Positions 20,879 to 29,638 of a stretch of DNA of 64,000 bases are shown in pieces. This DNA comes from Lachnospiraceae bacterium (lineage in GTDB: Bacteria; Bacillota; Clostridia; Lachnospirales; Lachnospiraceae): NCBI GenBank assembly GCA_910575255.1, contig CAJTEM010000003.1, positions 124,001 to 188,000 on the forward strand, read 5' to 3'. Each line of letters starts with the position of its first letter. Positions within the stretch are counted from its first letter, which is position 1. A model generated the notes under the pieces. That model worked only from the letters and a program-made list of their open reading frames with translations. It made no database searches and had not been told where the DNA came from. A program made the translations under genes and the position numbers.

Positions 20879-22106
20879 CTACTGTCACCTCGATATCTTC
20901 CCTGGAAAGGAAATCCTCAGCTTTGATTCGGAATTGTATCATCTCGGCCGGAATCGCCTTTGGCACTTTGAATTCTCTGATTATGCTTCCTCCCTGACGG
21001 ATCCGGAACCTGCATGACTTCATAGGCTGACGTACCCGCAGGGAAAGCTGCACCTCTTTGTTTCCGCTGACCTTCTGCGGAATCACATGGCCGATATGGC
21101 AGTCTGTCTTCACCCGGATACCCGCTTCCTCCAGGCAGCCTTCTCTCAGATACTGATGTACCCCCTCTGCCAGCGCTTCCGCCTCCAGGGATACAAAGTC
21201 CACCAGATCATGAACATGCAGCACATTCCCTGCCGCAAAGATTCCGGGAACACTGGTCTGAAAACTGTCATCCACCACTGCCCCCTTTGTCCGCTCATCC
21301 AGACAGACCCCTGCACCCAGGGAAAGCTCATTTTCCGGAATCAGGCCTACGGACAAAATCAGGGTATCGCAGGGGAACTCCTTCTCGGTTCCTTCTATCA
21401 CCTGCATGTTTTTGTCTGCCTGTGCCACTACCACGGATTGAATCCGCTTCTCTCCCCGGATCTCAATCACGGAATGACTCAGATACAGAGGGATTCCATA
21501 ATCATTCAGGCACTGCTCAATATTCCTGGGCAGGCCGCTGGGATAGGGAAGGATCTCAAAGACTCCCTCCACATGGGCCCCCTCCAGAGTCAGTCTTCTT
21601 GCCATGATAAGGCCGATATCTCCGGAACCCATGATGACGACATTTTTTCCTACCATGGTATTATACAGATTGATATAAGACTGCGCAACCCCGGCATTGT
21701 ACACCCCTGCCGGGCGGGTTCCCGGAATGGAAAGAGCGCCTCTGGTACGTTCCCGGCACCCCATGGTCAGGACAACTGCCTTTGCCTTTACCTGCAAAAG
21801 CCCGTCCCTGGTGTCAATGGTCACTATCTTTCCCGGCGTAATGTCAATCACGGTTGCATTCACTGCCACATCCACCTGACAGGCCTCTGCCTCATCGATA
21901 AAGCGCTGGGAATACTCCGGCCCGCTAAGTGTCTCCCCAAACCGGGTAAGGCCAAAGCCATCGTGAATGCACTGCCTTAAGATCCCCCCTAACTGTTTTT
22001 CCCGCTCGATCACCAGGACATCACTAATTCCCAGCTTTTTCAGGGCAACCGCAGCCGCAAGGCCTGCCGGCCCGCCTCCCACAATCACCACATCCCGTAC
22101 ATCCAT
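20871..22106 (-). CDS. NAD(P)/FAD-dependent oxidoreductase (411 aa)
   Basis: Pyridine-nucleotide-disulfide-type flavoprotein. FAD-binding VIVGGGPAGLAAAVALKKLG is at residues 7-26, and a second dinucleotide-binding motif VVIMGSGDIGLIMARR is near 155-170. The TLILSVGLIPENEL and GIFAAGNVLHVHDLVD segments close the FAD site. No redox-active CxxC pair of the thioredoxin reductase type is visible. It follows the GlpA-like gene by 1 nt and overlaps DUF1667 by 8 nt, the gene order of the three-part GlpA/flavoprotein/DUF1667 module of Firmicutes. It probably relays electrons between the substrate dehydrogenase and NAD(P) or another carrier. Confidence 0.9.
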   Translation of the reverse strand: MDVRDVVIVGGGPAGLAAAVALKKLGISDVLVIEREKQLGGILRQCIHDGFGLTRFGETLSGPEYSQRFIDEAEACQVDVAVNATVIDITPGKIVTIDTRDGLLQVKAKAVVLTMGCRERTRGALSIPGTRPAGVYNAGVAQSYINLYNTMVGKNVVIMGSGDIGLIMARRLTLEGAHVEGVFEILPYPSGLPRNIEQCLNDYGIPLYLSHSVIEIRGEKRIQSVVVAQADKNMQVIEGTEKEFPCDTLILSVGLIPENELSLGAGVCLDERTKGAVVDDSFQTSVPGIFAAGNVLHVHDLVDFVSLEAEALAEGVHQYLREGCLEEAGIRVKTDCHIGHVIPQKVSGNKEVQLSLRVRQPMKSCRFRIRQGGSIIREFKVPKAIPAEMIQFRIKAEDFLSREDIEVTVDE

Positions 22107-22107
22107 G

Positions 22108-23565
22108 TCATTTCACCCTTCCTGTAAACATTTGCGAATTCTTCTGATTCCAAAGAACTTCCGTGACCTCTTTTTTCAGCTCTTCCTCAATCATGGATGT
22201 GATCCGGGTCTCGCAGTATCCCCCCTGGCATCGTCCCATGGTTGCCCTCGTCCGGTACTTGATCCCGCTGACCGTAGATACCCCAAGGATATTGTGTACT
22301 GCCTGCCGGATCTCTGCCATGGTCACACATTCGCACCGGCAGCAGATCTCCCCATAGTCCGGATCCTGACGGATCAGCCGCCGCTTTCCCTCGTCATCCT
22401 GATCGGCAAAACGGACAATCCCTTTCCTGACAGGACAAAACCTCTCATTAACAGTCAGGGCTTCCTGTTCCTTCACCTTTTCCGCCACCCTTCTGGCAAT
22501 GGGGAGGGCACTGGTAAGCCCTGGTGTGGAGATCCCCACTACATTCACCGCATGAGGAATCCTCTTGTCTGACTGAATCTGAAAATCCACCCGCTCTCCG
22601 GTCAACGGATCCGCCACATAGGGAAAAATTCCTACATAATTGCGAATGAAGTATTCCCGCTTTACATGATTGGGAAACAGCCTGGCTCCCTGCCGTGCCA
22701 GCAGATCGATCTTTTCCCGGGTCGCACGGTAATCCTCCTCCTCACCTACCTCCTCTAAAGTAGGCCCTACCAGGACATTGCCATCCACGGTCGGCGTGAT
22801 ATGCAGATCACAGTCTCCGTCCTCACCCGGCGCCGGATAGATGGGAACGGAAAGAAACCTCCCCACCTTTTTATCCAAAATCTCATACTCTCCCTTCACC
22901 CTCTTGGGAATATACTCTCCGAATCCCAGCATCGGGGATATCCTGCAGGCAGAGACTCCCGCACAGTTGATGACCCACCTGGAATGCCACTCTGTGTTTC
23001 CCGTATGCACACAATAGCTTTCCTCCCTCCGGTCAATAGCGGTCACCTCCTGATCAAAATAATAGTGCACTCCGTTCCTGGCCGCATTCTCTGCTAACGC
23101 GATGGTATAGGTATAGGGACACAGAATCCCCGCTGTAGGCACATGAATGGCCCACTCCCCGTCCGCGTTGGGCTCGATTGCCCGAATCTCGTCATGGCCA
23201 ATCATACGAATCCCCGGTATTCCGCATTTCTTTCCATGCGAAAAAAGCTCCTCCAGACTCCTTTTTTCTCTTTCCCCAAAACCCACGATCAGCTTTCCGC
23301 ACCGCTTAAATGGCACATCCAGCTCTCTGGCCACCCGGTCAAATTCCGCGTTTCCTTCGATACAGCACTCCGTACGCAGAGAATGCTCCCCGCTGAGGAT
23401 GCCGGAATGAAGCAGTCCGGTATTCCTTCCGCTGACTCCGTTGCAGACATCCAACTCCTTTTCCAGCACACAGATACAAAGCCGATATCGTGACAATTCT
23501 CTCGCCACAGCGCTTCCCACCACGCCTCCGCCAATGATAATCACGTCATATTTTTTCCCTGTCAT
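22108..23565 (-). CDS. GlpA-like FAD-dependent dehydrogenase with BFD-type [2Fe-2S] domain (485 aa)
   Basis: DAO-superfamily flavoprotein similar to anaerobic glycerol-3-phosphate dehydrogenase subunit A. FAD motif VIIIGGGVVGSAVARELS is at residues 9-26. The middle has the substrate-binding barrel, including a GIFPYVADPLTGERVDF stretch. The C-terminal ~80 residues form a BFD-like domain with Cys411, Cys413, Cys446 and Cys451 (CEC ... GRCQGGYC) as probable [2Fe-2S] ligands. In this operon the substrate may be glycerol-3-phosphate or, more likely given the neighbours, another phosphorylated polyol or hydroxy acid. It starts 20 nt after LivF. Calling it glpA would be over-specific. Confidence 0.88.
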   Translation of the reverse strand: MTGKKYDVIIIGGGVVGSAVARELSRYRLCICVLEKELDVCNGVSGRNTGLLHSGILSGEHSLRTECCIEGNAEFDRVARELDVPFKRCGKLIVGFGEREKRSLEELFSHGKKCGIPGIRMIGHDEIRAIEPNADGEWAIHVPTAGILCPYTYTIALAENAARNGVHYYFDQEVTAIDRREESYCVHTGNTEWHSRWVINCAGVSACRISPMLGFGEYIPKRVKGEYEILDKKVGRFLSVPIYPAPGEDGDCDLHITPTVDGNVLVGPTLEEVGEEEDYRATREKIDLLARQGARLFPNHVKREYFIRNYVGIFPYVADPLTGERVDFQIQSDKRIPHAVNVVGISTPGLTSALPIARRVAEKVKEQEALTVNERFCPVRKGIVRFADQDDEGKRRLIRQDPDYGEICCRCECVTMAEIRQAVHNILGVSTVSGIKYRTRATMGRCQGGYCETRITSMIEEELKKEVTEVLWNQKNSQMFTGRVK

Positions 23566-23585
23566 CTCTTTCGCTCTCCCTGCCC

Positions 23586-24296
23586 TTATCCGCCCAGATA
23601 AGTCTTTTTCACATCACTCTCTTCCAGCATTTCCTCACTTCGGCCGCTCAGCCTTATCATTCCGTTCGCCATCACATAGCAGCGGTGGGAAATGCTCAGC
23701 GCCATATAGGCATTCTGCTCCACAAGAAGAACCGGTATCTTCTTGATCTGATTGATCTTCACAATAACCCGAAACATATCCTCCACGATTACCGGCGCCA
23801 GGCCAAGAGAAGGTTCATCAAACATAATCAGCTTCGGATCGCTCATCAGTCCGCGGCAGATCGCCAGCATCTGCTGCTCTCCTCCGCTTAAGGAACCGGC
23901 CAGCTGCTTCTGCCTCTCCCCTAATTTGGGGAAAATCTCATACATATCCTCCAGATGCGTCTTCATCTCCCTGGAAGAAAATTTCCTGCAATATGCCCCC
24001 ATCTCCAGATTGTCCCTGACCGACATCTCCGGGAATACCTCTCTGCCCTCCGGCACGTAGACAATGCCTCGTGAGACAATTTTTGTGTTTTTTATTTTTG
24101 TGATATCCTCTCCCTGAAATATCACACTTCCCTTCTTTGGCCGCAAAAGTCCCATGACGGTTTTCATCAGCGTGCTTTTGCCTGCCCCGTTGGCTCCGAT
24201 CAGGGAGATGATCTCATCCTTTCCCACCTCCAGGCTGACATTGCTAAGAACCTGGACCTTGCCGTAATAGGCGTCAATATTCCGGATCTCAAGCAT
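23586..24296 (-). CDS. livF: ABC transporter ATP-binding protein, LivF type (236 aa)
   Basis: ATPase of a branched-chain-amino-acid-type (HAAT) transporter. Walker A GANGAGKST is near residue 34, the signature LSGGEQQML near 136, Walker B LIMFDEPSLGLAP near 155, and the switch His is late in the protein as in LivF. It is the second ATPase beside LivG and overlaps it by 8 nt. The Liv label names the transporter family; the cargo need not be an amino acid here, as the neighbours are sugar/hydroxy-acid enzymes. Confidence 0.93.
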   Translation of the reverse strand: MLEIRNIDAYYGKVQVLSNVSLEVGKDEIISLIGANGAGKSTLMKTVMGLLRPKKGSVIFQGEDITKIKNTKIVSRGIVYVPEGREVFPEMSVRDNLEMGAYCRKFSSREMKTHLEDMYEIFPKLGERQKQLAGSLSGGEQQMLAICRGLMSDPKLIMFDEPSLGLAPVIVEDMFRVIVKINQIKKIPVLLVEQNAYMALSISHRCYVMANGMIRLSGRSEEMLEESDVKKTYLGG

Positions 24297-25098
24297 TTCC
24301 CTCAGCCCCCTTTGCCATTTTTCTGCGGTATCCCTCTCCCAGATAGGCAGATATCACCTCTTCATTCACCAGAATCTCCTTTGGATTCCCTTCTGCGATC
24401 TTGCAGCCGAAGTTCAGCACCGTAATATCGTGGCTTAGATTCATCACAACATCCATATTATGTTCAATCAAAAACATATCCACCCCTGTCTCGAACACCT
24501 TCTGGATAATCTCGATAAATTCCTTTCGTTCCGAGGGATTTAAGCCAGCTGCCGGTTCGTCCAGAAGGATCAGCTTCGGCTCTCCCATCAAAGTACGTCC
24601 CAACTCTGTCATTTTCTGCCTTCCATAAGCCAGATTGTTGACAATTTCATCCCTGTATTGGTACATTCCGATAAAATTCAGAACTTCCTTTGCCTTTTCT
24701 CTCAGATGCCTCTCCTCTTTTCTGGCACTTCGAAAATCCGCCAGATACTTCAGCAGACTCTGTGTGGTTTTGCTCTGTCCGCCGATCATCAGATTTTCCG
24801 TCACTGTCATGGCAGAGAACAACTTGATGTTCTGAAAGGTCCTGCCGATTCCCATCTGCGCCCGGGCATAGACGGGCCGTCCTGAGATGGATTTTCCTTC
24901 AAAAAGCACATCCCCCTCTGTCTGAGGATTTTCCCCTGTTATCATATTAACCGTTGTGGTCTTCCCTGCTCCATTCGGTCCGATCAGGGCATGAATCTTC
25001 CCCCTTCTCACCTTAAAGTTCAGATGATCCACCGCCACCAGTCCGTCAAAACGCTTTACCAGATCCAGAACCTCCAGAACAACCTCCGGGTTATCCAT
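24289..25098 (-). CDS. livG: ABC transporter ATP-binding protein, LivG type (269 aa)
   Basis: Partner ATPase of LivF. Walker A is GPNGAGKTTTVN near residue 40. The LivG-specific insertion and signature LAYGRQKMTELGRTL come near 155, with Walker B LILLDEPAAGLNP following. The C-terminus with GEGYRRK fits the LivG C-terminal BCA domain. It lies 3 nt after LivM and overlaps LivF by 8 nt. Cytoplasmic, membrane-associated. Confidence 0.93.
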   Translation of the reverse strand: MDNPEVVLEVLDLVKRFDGLVAVDHLNFKVRRGKIHALIGPNGAGKTTTVNMITGENPQTEGDVLFEGKSISGRPVYARAQMGIGRTFQNIKLFSAMTVTENLMIGGQSKTTQSLLKYLADFRSARKEERHLREKAKEVLNFIGMYQYRDEIVNNLAYGRQKMTELGRTLMGEPKLILLDEPAAGLNPSERKEFIEIIQKVFETGVDMFLIEHNMDVVMNLSHDITVLNFGCKIAEGNPKEILVNEEVISAYLGEGYRRKMAKGAEGNA

Positions 25099-25101
25099 CT
25101 G

Positions 25102-26073
25102 TCATTCACCACCTTCCGCAACCGATCTCTTATTGAAAACGCCCATGACCTTCCCATAGAGAGAAATCAGGCCATCGGGCAGAAACAGCGCACTGGCCAG
25201 CACAAGAATACAATAAGTAATCTGGTAATAATCCCCCAGAAACCGTAAAAGCTCCGGCAGCAGCGTCACGACTATGGATCCAATCATATTCCCCAGGATA
25301 TTCCCAATCCCTCCCACCATCAAGATAATCACATAATTGATAGAAAGATCCGTAGTAAAGGAAAGGCTTGTGATATATCCGTTAAAATGAGCATACAAGG
25401 CGCCGCCAAAAGCACCGTACATGGCAGCCAGGGTAAACGCACGAATCTTGATCCTGCGGATATCCAGCCCAAGAGACTCTATGGCATCCTGGTTGTCCTT
25501 TACTGCCCGAAATTCTCTCCCCCATTTGGAATCCGTGATTCGGATCGACAAAAGACACATGGCTATGGCCACCACCAGGATAAAGTAGAAATATTTGGTA
25601 TTGGTATCCAGAGCAATCCACCCCACAGAGAATCTCGGAATACTTTTTAAGCCCTGAGTACCTCCGGTAATATCAATCAGATTTGTGGCAAAGATACGGA
25701 CAATCTCCGAAAATGCCAGGGTCGTCAAAGACAGATACACTCCCTTCATCTTCAGACTGGGATATCCCAGCCCTCTTCCCAGCAGAAAACCGGCGCAGAC
25801 AGAGGCGATCATCGTCAGCCAGGGAGAAAGCCCAAAGTTTTTAGACAGCAACGCGGAGGTATATGCGCCGATAGCATAAATTCCTGCTGTTCCCAGATTC
25901 ATCTGCCCTGTCAGCCCGGTAATAAAATTCAACCCGAAAACCACGATCATGTTGATAACCATCTGGTTGAGAATGGTTATGTAATAATTATTGTCTGCAA
26001 ACAGAGGCACCAGAGCCAGAAATACAAACAATGCCCCCATCCACAGATATTGATTCCGTCTGGCCGTTTTCAT
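25102..26073 (-). CDS. livM: ABC transporter permease, LivM type (323 aa)
   Basis: Permease with about nine hydrophobic segments and the LivM landmarks NLGTAGIYAIGAYTSALL, the cytoplasmic coupling region with NQDAIESLGLDIRRIKIRAF, and GGIGNILGNMIGS. The frame opens at a GTG at 26091, but AAGGTGG lies 5 nt upstream of the ATG at 26073, which is taken as the start. It forms the membrane channel with LivH, encoded 25 nt upstream. Confidence 0.92.
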   Translation of the reverse strand: MKTARRNQYLWMGALFVFLALVPLFADNNYYITILNQMVINMIVVFGLNFITGLTGQMNLGTAGIYAIGAYTSALLSKNFGLSPWLTMIASVCAGFLLGRGLGYPSLKMKGVYLSLTTLAFSEIVRIFATNLIDITGGTQGLKSIPRFSVGWIALDTNTKYFYFILVVAIAMCLLSIRITDSKWGREFRAVKDNQDAIESLGLDIRRIKIRAFTLAAMYGAFGGALYAHFNGYITSLSFTTDLSINYVIILMVGGIGNILGNMIGSIVVTLLPELLRFLGDYYQITYCILVLASALFLPDGLISLYGKVMGVFNKRSVAEGGE

Positions 26074-26098
26074 AAATACCACCTTTCTCACAGATTTT

Positions 26099-26962
26099 CT
26101 ATCGTGTCTTTCCGGTAATTCCCTTTGGCCGGATCAGCAAAAAGGCGACAAGCAGAACAAAGGCCGCAATATCCTTATACACGGAAGGGAAAATCATAGA
26201 AGCAAAATTTTCTACAATCCCGATCACCAGGCCTCCGATAATCGCCCCCGGCAGATATCCAAAACCTCCGATCACCCCGGCTGCAAAGCCCTTCAACCCG
26301 ATCATATTCGACATCGTAGTGCTGATGTTCAAAAGCGGAGATACTAAAACCCCGATCAGGCAACAAATGATCATGCTGATAGCAACTGTTGTAACCATGA
26401 CTGTCTTGACATCAATCCCCATGAGCTGGGCCGCATTGCGGTTCTGGGCGACGCATCTCATGGCCTTTCCCGGCTTCGTCTTATACAGAAACAGCTGCAG
26501 GGCACAGACACAGATAAACGCGGTAATAATAATGGCAATATTGGCCCTGGAGATCACTACCTTGCCAATCTTTACGGTTCCTACCAGGAATCCCGGTACG
26601 GAGAAGGGAACCGGTCCCCAGAACAGCCGGATTCCTTCCACAATGATTTTTCCCAGCATGACCGTAGCCATGATCGTATAGATCATAGTCAGATTTCTTA
26701 ACGGAATGAAAATAGTCCTGGCAATGATCACTCCCACTATGGCAACCGTCAGAAGACTCAGGAGAATTCCCTGCACAAATCCCATCTTCAGTGCCAGTAT
26801 GTAGGTTCCTCCAAAAATGTAAGCTCCTAAAGTGATCAGCTTGTCGTGACTGAAATTCAAAACTCCGGATGCGTTCCATATCAGGGTATATTCAATTCCT
26901 ACTAATGCATAGATAAACCCCATCGCAATTCCGCTTATAATCAATTGCATGATGATGCTCAA
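26099..26962 (-). CDS. livH: ABC transporter permease, LivH type (287 aa, TTG start)
   Basis: Permease partner of LivM with the LivH hallmarks LNFSHDKLITLGAY, AMRCVAQNRNAAQLMGID (coupling region) and GGFGYLPGAIIGGLVIG. The longest frame would begin at 27091 inside a palindromic repeat. A perfect AGGAGG stands 8 nt before a TTG at 26962, four codons ahead of ATG 26950, and marks the true start. The 43 extra codons are repeat-derived and not real. The gene is separated from livJ by a terminator and repeat copy B. Confidence 0.92.
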   Translation of the reverse strand: MSIIMQLIISGIAMGFIYALVGIEYTLIWNASGVLNFSHDKLITLGAYIFGGTYILALKMGFVQGILLSLLTVAIVGVIIARTIFIPLRNLTMIYTIMATVMLGKIIVEGIRLFWGPVPFSVPGFLVGTVKIGKVVISRANIAIIITAFICVCALQLFLYKTKPGKAMRCVAQNRNAAQLMGIDVKTVMVTTVAISMIICCLIGVLVSPLLNISTTMSNMIGLKGFAAGVIGGFGYLPGAIIGGLVIGIVENFASMIFPSVYKDIAAFVLLVAFLLIRPKGITGKTR

Positions 26963-27014
26963 AGTCTTCACCTCCTGTTTACCCGGCAAAACCTTAAATG
27001 TTTCTGAAGGGTAC

Positions 27015-27301
27015 GCCAGGGAAAAGGGGAGAACCCCCGCCGGAAATGGTCTGCTGCTTTTTCCGGTTTCGAGATTAAGAATTCCTAACATTTCTGATTT
27101 TTGCTTACGATAAAATGCGCCACTGGCGCATTTTCCTGCGCGCTTAGGCGAAAGACGAAACGAAAATTCCCAAACTCGCTTCGCTCAGACAGTGTGAATT
27201 TTCGTTTCAACGCAAAACTCAGAAATCTAAGGACTTCTAACTCTCTGCAAAGTCAAAATCCGCAGACCATTTCCGGCGGGGGTTCTCCCCTTTTCCCTGG
27301 C
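27015..27301 (-). repeat. Long-hairpin repeat, family 1, copy B (287 bp)
   Basis: Perfect 40-bp outer arms, 27015-27054 and 27262-27301. Read on the minus strand, the inner sequence matches copy A: TTTTGACTTTGCAG, AGAAGTCCTTAG, GTTTTGCGTTGAAACGAAAA, apex TCTGAGCGAAGCGAG, then CTCGAAACCGGAAAAAGC and the trailing GCGTACCCTTCAG. It carries an extra hairpin ATGCGCCACTGGCGCAT at about 27115-27131 that A lacks. It lies between livJ and livH in the transcribed strand direction. Confidence 0.85.
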
Positions 27302-27345
27302 TGAGTTTCTCGTCCCTTTAACTTGTTGAGATTACCTGTACATGG

Positions 27346-27399
27346 AATATAAAACGGACCATGCATGAATCACTGAGTGCACGGCCCGTCCGTTTTCGC
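27346..27399 (-). terminator. Intra-operon terminator after livJ
   Basis: Stem AAAACGGAC/GTCCGTTTT (27351-27359 with 27388-27396) with further pairing inside (GTGCA/TGCAT). The T-run falls on the minus strand. It is about 25 nt after the livJ stop and likely reduces transcription of the permease and enzyme genes relative to the binding protein. Confidence 0.65.
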
Positions 27400-27422
27400 A
27401 CAGAAATCATTTCACGCCGGAA

Positions 27423-28673
27423 TCAATCATCCACAAGTACATATTCCAGGTATTCGGCCTTTCCGTCCGCCATCTTGCAGATCGTCCCTCCGTGGATCAT
27501 TTCTCTCTTATCGTTGGCGCGGTAGGTTCCGATGGGTGCTTCCAGGCTTTCTGTCTGGGCTAAAGCATCACGGATCTGGGTACTGTCTGTGCTCCCTGCT
27601 CTTTCCATGGCATCCTTCAGAAGATAGATTGCACTATAGTAGGTCACTGCATATAGTTCCGGATCCTCGCCGTATTCTTCCTGAAAATCCTTGACAAAGT
27701 TCTGAATCAGTTCCGAATCGTTGGATGTAGTAAAATCCGTACAGCTGTACCAGTTATCCAGCCATTCCGGCTGGCAGAGCCCATTCACCTGCGGGGTGGA
27801 GATGGATGTGGAGCCGATAACCGGCACATCCAGTCCCAGATCATAAAACTGCCGGGCTGCCAGCGCGGTTTCCGCATCATCCGTCCACACAATCACACAG
27901 TCCACACCAGCGTCCTTAAGCTTCAGTACCTGACTGGTCATATCCGTATCTCCCGTATTATGAGATTCTGAAACAAATTCGATTCCCTTCTCTGTGAGAT
28001 ATTCCTCTGCAATGGTACGCGCCCCGCTCCCATAGTCATTGCTGTTTGTAAAGAGTCCGATCTTTTTGCAGTTCAGATTCTCCGTTGCGTATACAGCTGC
28101 CAGCTTTGCCTGAATGACATCCGATGCCCGGACCCGAAACAGCCATTGGTTATCGATCGTGGTCACAAGCTTGGGGCTGGTGGCTCCTACCAGCATGGGA
28201 TACTCTGCATTGGCCACAATCTCCTCCACTGCCAGAGCCAGGCCGGAAAGAGTCGGTCCCACCTGTGCTACCACGCCCTGACTTGCTATCAGATTGGTGG
28301 CATTGATCCCGGTATCCTGGGTACCTCCGTCATCAGCCACGTAAAGTTCCACCTGCCTGCCAAGGATTCCTCCTGCCTCATTGATCTCATCTACCGCCAT
28401 CTGGGCCCCCTGCTGCGTCCTCAGTCCGTTCGTGGGAGCCGAACCGGTGATGGATGCGGATACCCCAATCAAGATCTTATCCGAGGAGCTGTCCGCTGTC
28501 TCCGGCTTTTCCTGCTCTTTTTGCTCCCCGCCCGCCCCGGCGGCTGACGAATCCGCTGCCTGCGTCCCGGGAGCCTGGGTATCTGCGTTGCCTGTTGTCT
28601 GGGAACCACATCCCACCAAAAGCGAAACCGAAATCATTACAGATACCAGAGCCATCCATGTTTTTTTCTTCAT
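27423..28673 (-). CDS. livJ: ABC transporter substrate-binding lipoprotein, LivJ type (416 aa)
   Basis: Extracytoplasmic binding protein for the Liv-type transporter. A lipoprotein signal peptide (KKKTWMALVSVMISVSLLVG, then Cys) has lipobox LVGC at residues 19-22. A Thr/Ala/Gly/Glu-rich linker leads to the periplasmic-binding fold with ILIGVSASITGSAPTNGLRT and the AVDEINEAGGILGRQVELY motif typical of the ANF-receptor type. The AGGAGG 8 nt upstream sets the start at 28673, not the in-frame codon 13 residues earlier. It is anchored to the outer face of the membrane. The ligand is unknown; the operon content favours a hydroxy acid or polyol over an amino acid. Confidence 0.93.
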   Translation of the reverse strand: MKKKTWMALVSVMISVSLLVGCGSQTTGNADTQAPGTQAADSSAAGAGGEQKEQEKPETADSSSDKILIGVSASITGSAPTNGLRTQQGAQMAVDEINEAGGILGRQVELYVADDGGTQDTGINATNLIASQGVVAQVGPTLSGLALAVEEIVANAEYPMLVGATSPKLVTTIDNQWLFRVRASDVIQAKLAAVYATENLNCKKIGLFTNSNDYGSGARTIAEEYLTEKGIEFVSESHNTGDTDMTSQVLKLKDAGVDCVIVWTDDAETALAARQFYDLGLDVPVIGSTSISTPQVNGLCQPEWLDNWYSCTDFTTSNDSELIQNFVKDFQEEYGEDPELYAVTYYSAIYLLKDAMERAGSTDSTQIRDALAQTESLEAPIGTYRANDKREMIHGGTICKMADGKAEYLEYVLVDD

Positions 28674-28708
28674 GCTGCCTTCCTCCTTTTTGCAGTACCC
28701 GCCTTGCG

Positions 28709-29614
28709 TCAAAGAATCTCTTTCATATCCGCCAGCAAAGCGTCGATCTTCTTCTTTTCTTCCGGATTGAGATCTCCCAACGGCATCCTGGGAAGTCCCG
28801 CATCAAAGCCCTGGCACTTCAGAACATATTTGAATACCTCATGCCAGTGAGGATCATTGGTATTGTAGGTGATAAAATAATCCACGAAAGGCTGGATCTT
28901 GTTCCAGTAAGCTCTTGCCTTGTCAATATCCTTTTCCATGGTGCAAATATCAAATAAGGTACGGGCAAACTTGGGGAAGATTGCCGGCATTCCGCTCAGC
29001 CACCCATCGGCCCCTGCAAAAAAGCCTTCCATGGGAGCGTAATCATGACCGTAAAGCACCGTGAGCTTGTCCCCGCAATAATACTTCAGCTCGTGAATGC
29101 GGTTCGCATCTCCATGGGCAGCCTTGATCCCATTGATGATCCCTTCCTCCACCATGTCCCGGATCTCTATTGGCGTCATCTCATAGCCGCAGAATCTGGG
29201 ATTGTTATAAAGAATAATATCAATTGTTATCGCCTCTCTCAGCTTACGGAAATGATTCACCACTGCTCTCTTGTGGGGCTGCAGATAATACGGCATGATA
29301 ACCAGCACACCCTCTGCGCCACATTCCTGGGCATATTTGCTCAGTTCGATCGTCTGTGCCGTGGAATATCTTCCTGTTCCGGGATACACAGGGACACGGT
29401 GATCTACAAAGTCAAGGATGCTCTTCATGATCCTCTTCTGTTCTTCCATCGTCATGGAAATATTGTCACCCGTACTTCCTACGCAGGAGATACTATGGGC
29501 GCCGGAATCCATCACCCACTGCACATAGCGCAGTGTCTCTTTCTCGTTATAGGACTCATCTGCATTCCAGAATGTCATAACTGCCGGCATAACGCCCTTC
29601 CCTTTTGTTGCCAT
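28709..29614 (-). CDS. Dihydrodipicolinate synthase (DapA) family aldolase/lyase (301 aa)
   Basis: Class I aldolase TIM barrel of the DapA/N-acetylneuraminate lyase family. It has GSTGDNISMTMEEQ (GTTGE-like motif, about 42-55), the catalytic Tyr region IILYNNPRFCGYE, and the Schiff-base Lys in NGIKAAHGDANRI. Deviations from true DapA (DNIS for ESPT, AAHGD for EASGD) and its place in a catabolic operon argue against lysine biosynthesis. Cleavage of a 2-keto-3-deoxy sugar acid or similar is more plausible. It follows gntR and precedes livJ, with AAGGAGG before ATG. Confidence 0.88.
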   Translation of the reverse strand: MATKGKGVMPAVMTFWNADESYNEKETLRYVQWVMDSGAHSISCVGSTGDNISMTMEEQKRIMKSILDFVDHRVPVYPGTGRYSTAQTIELSKYAQECGAEGVLVIMPYYLQPHKRAVVNHFRKLREAITIDIILYNNPRFCGYEMTPIEIRDMVEEGIINGIKAAHGDANRIHELKYYCGDKLTVLYGHDYAPMEGFFAGADGWLSGMPAIFPKFARTLFDICTMEKDIDKARAYWNKIQPFVDYFITYNTNDPHWHEVFKYVLKCQGFDAGLPRMPLGDLNPEEKKKIDALLADMKEIL

Positions 29615-29638
29615 GTTTCCATCCTCCTTAATGTATGT

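Noticed and set aside
26963-27091. 43-codon N-terminal extension of LivH
   Set aside because: It is encoded by the end of a palindromic repeat, and a perfect AGGAGG marks a TTG start at 26962.
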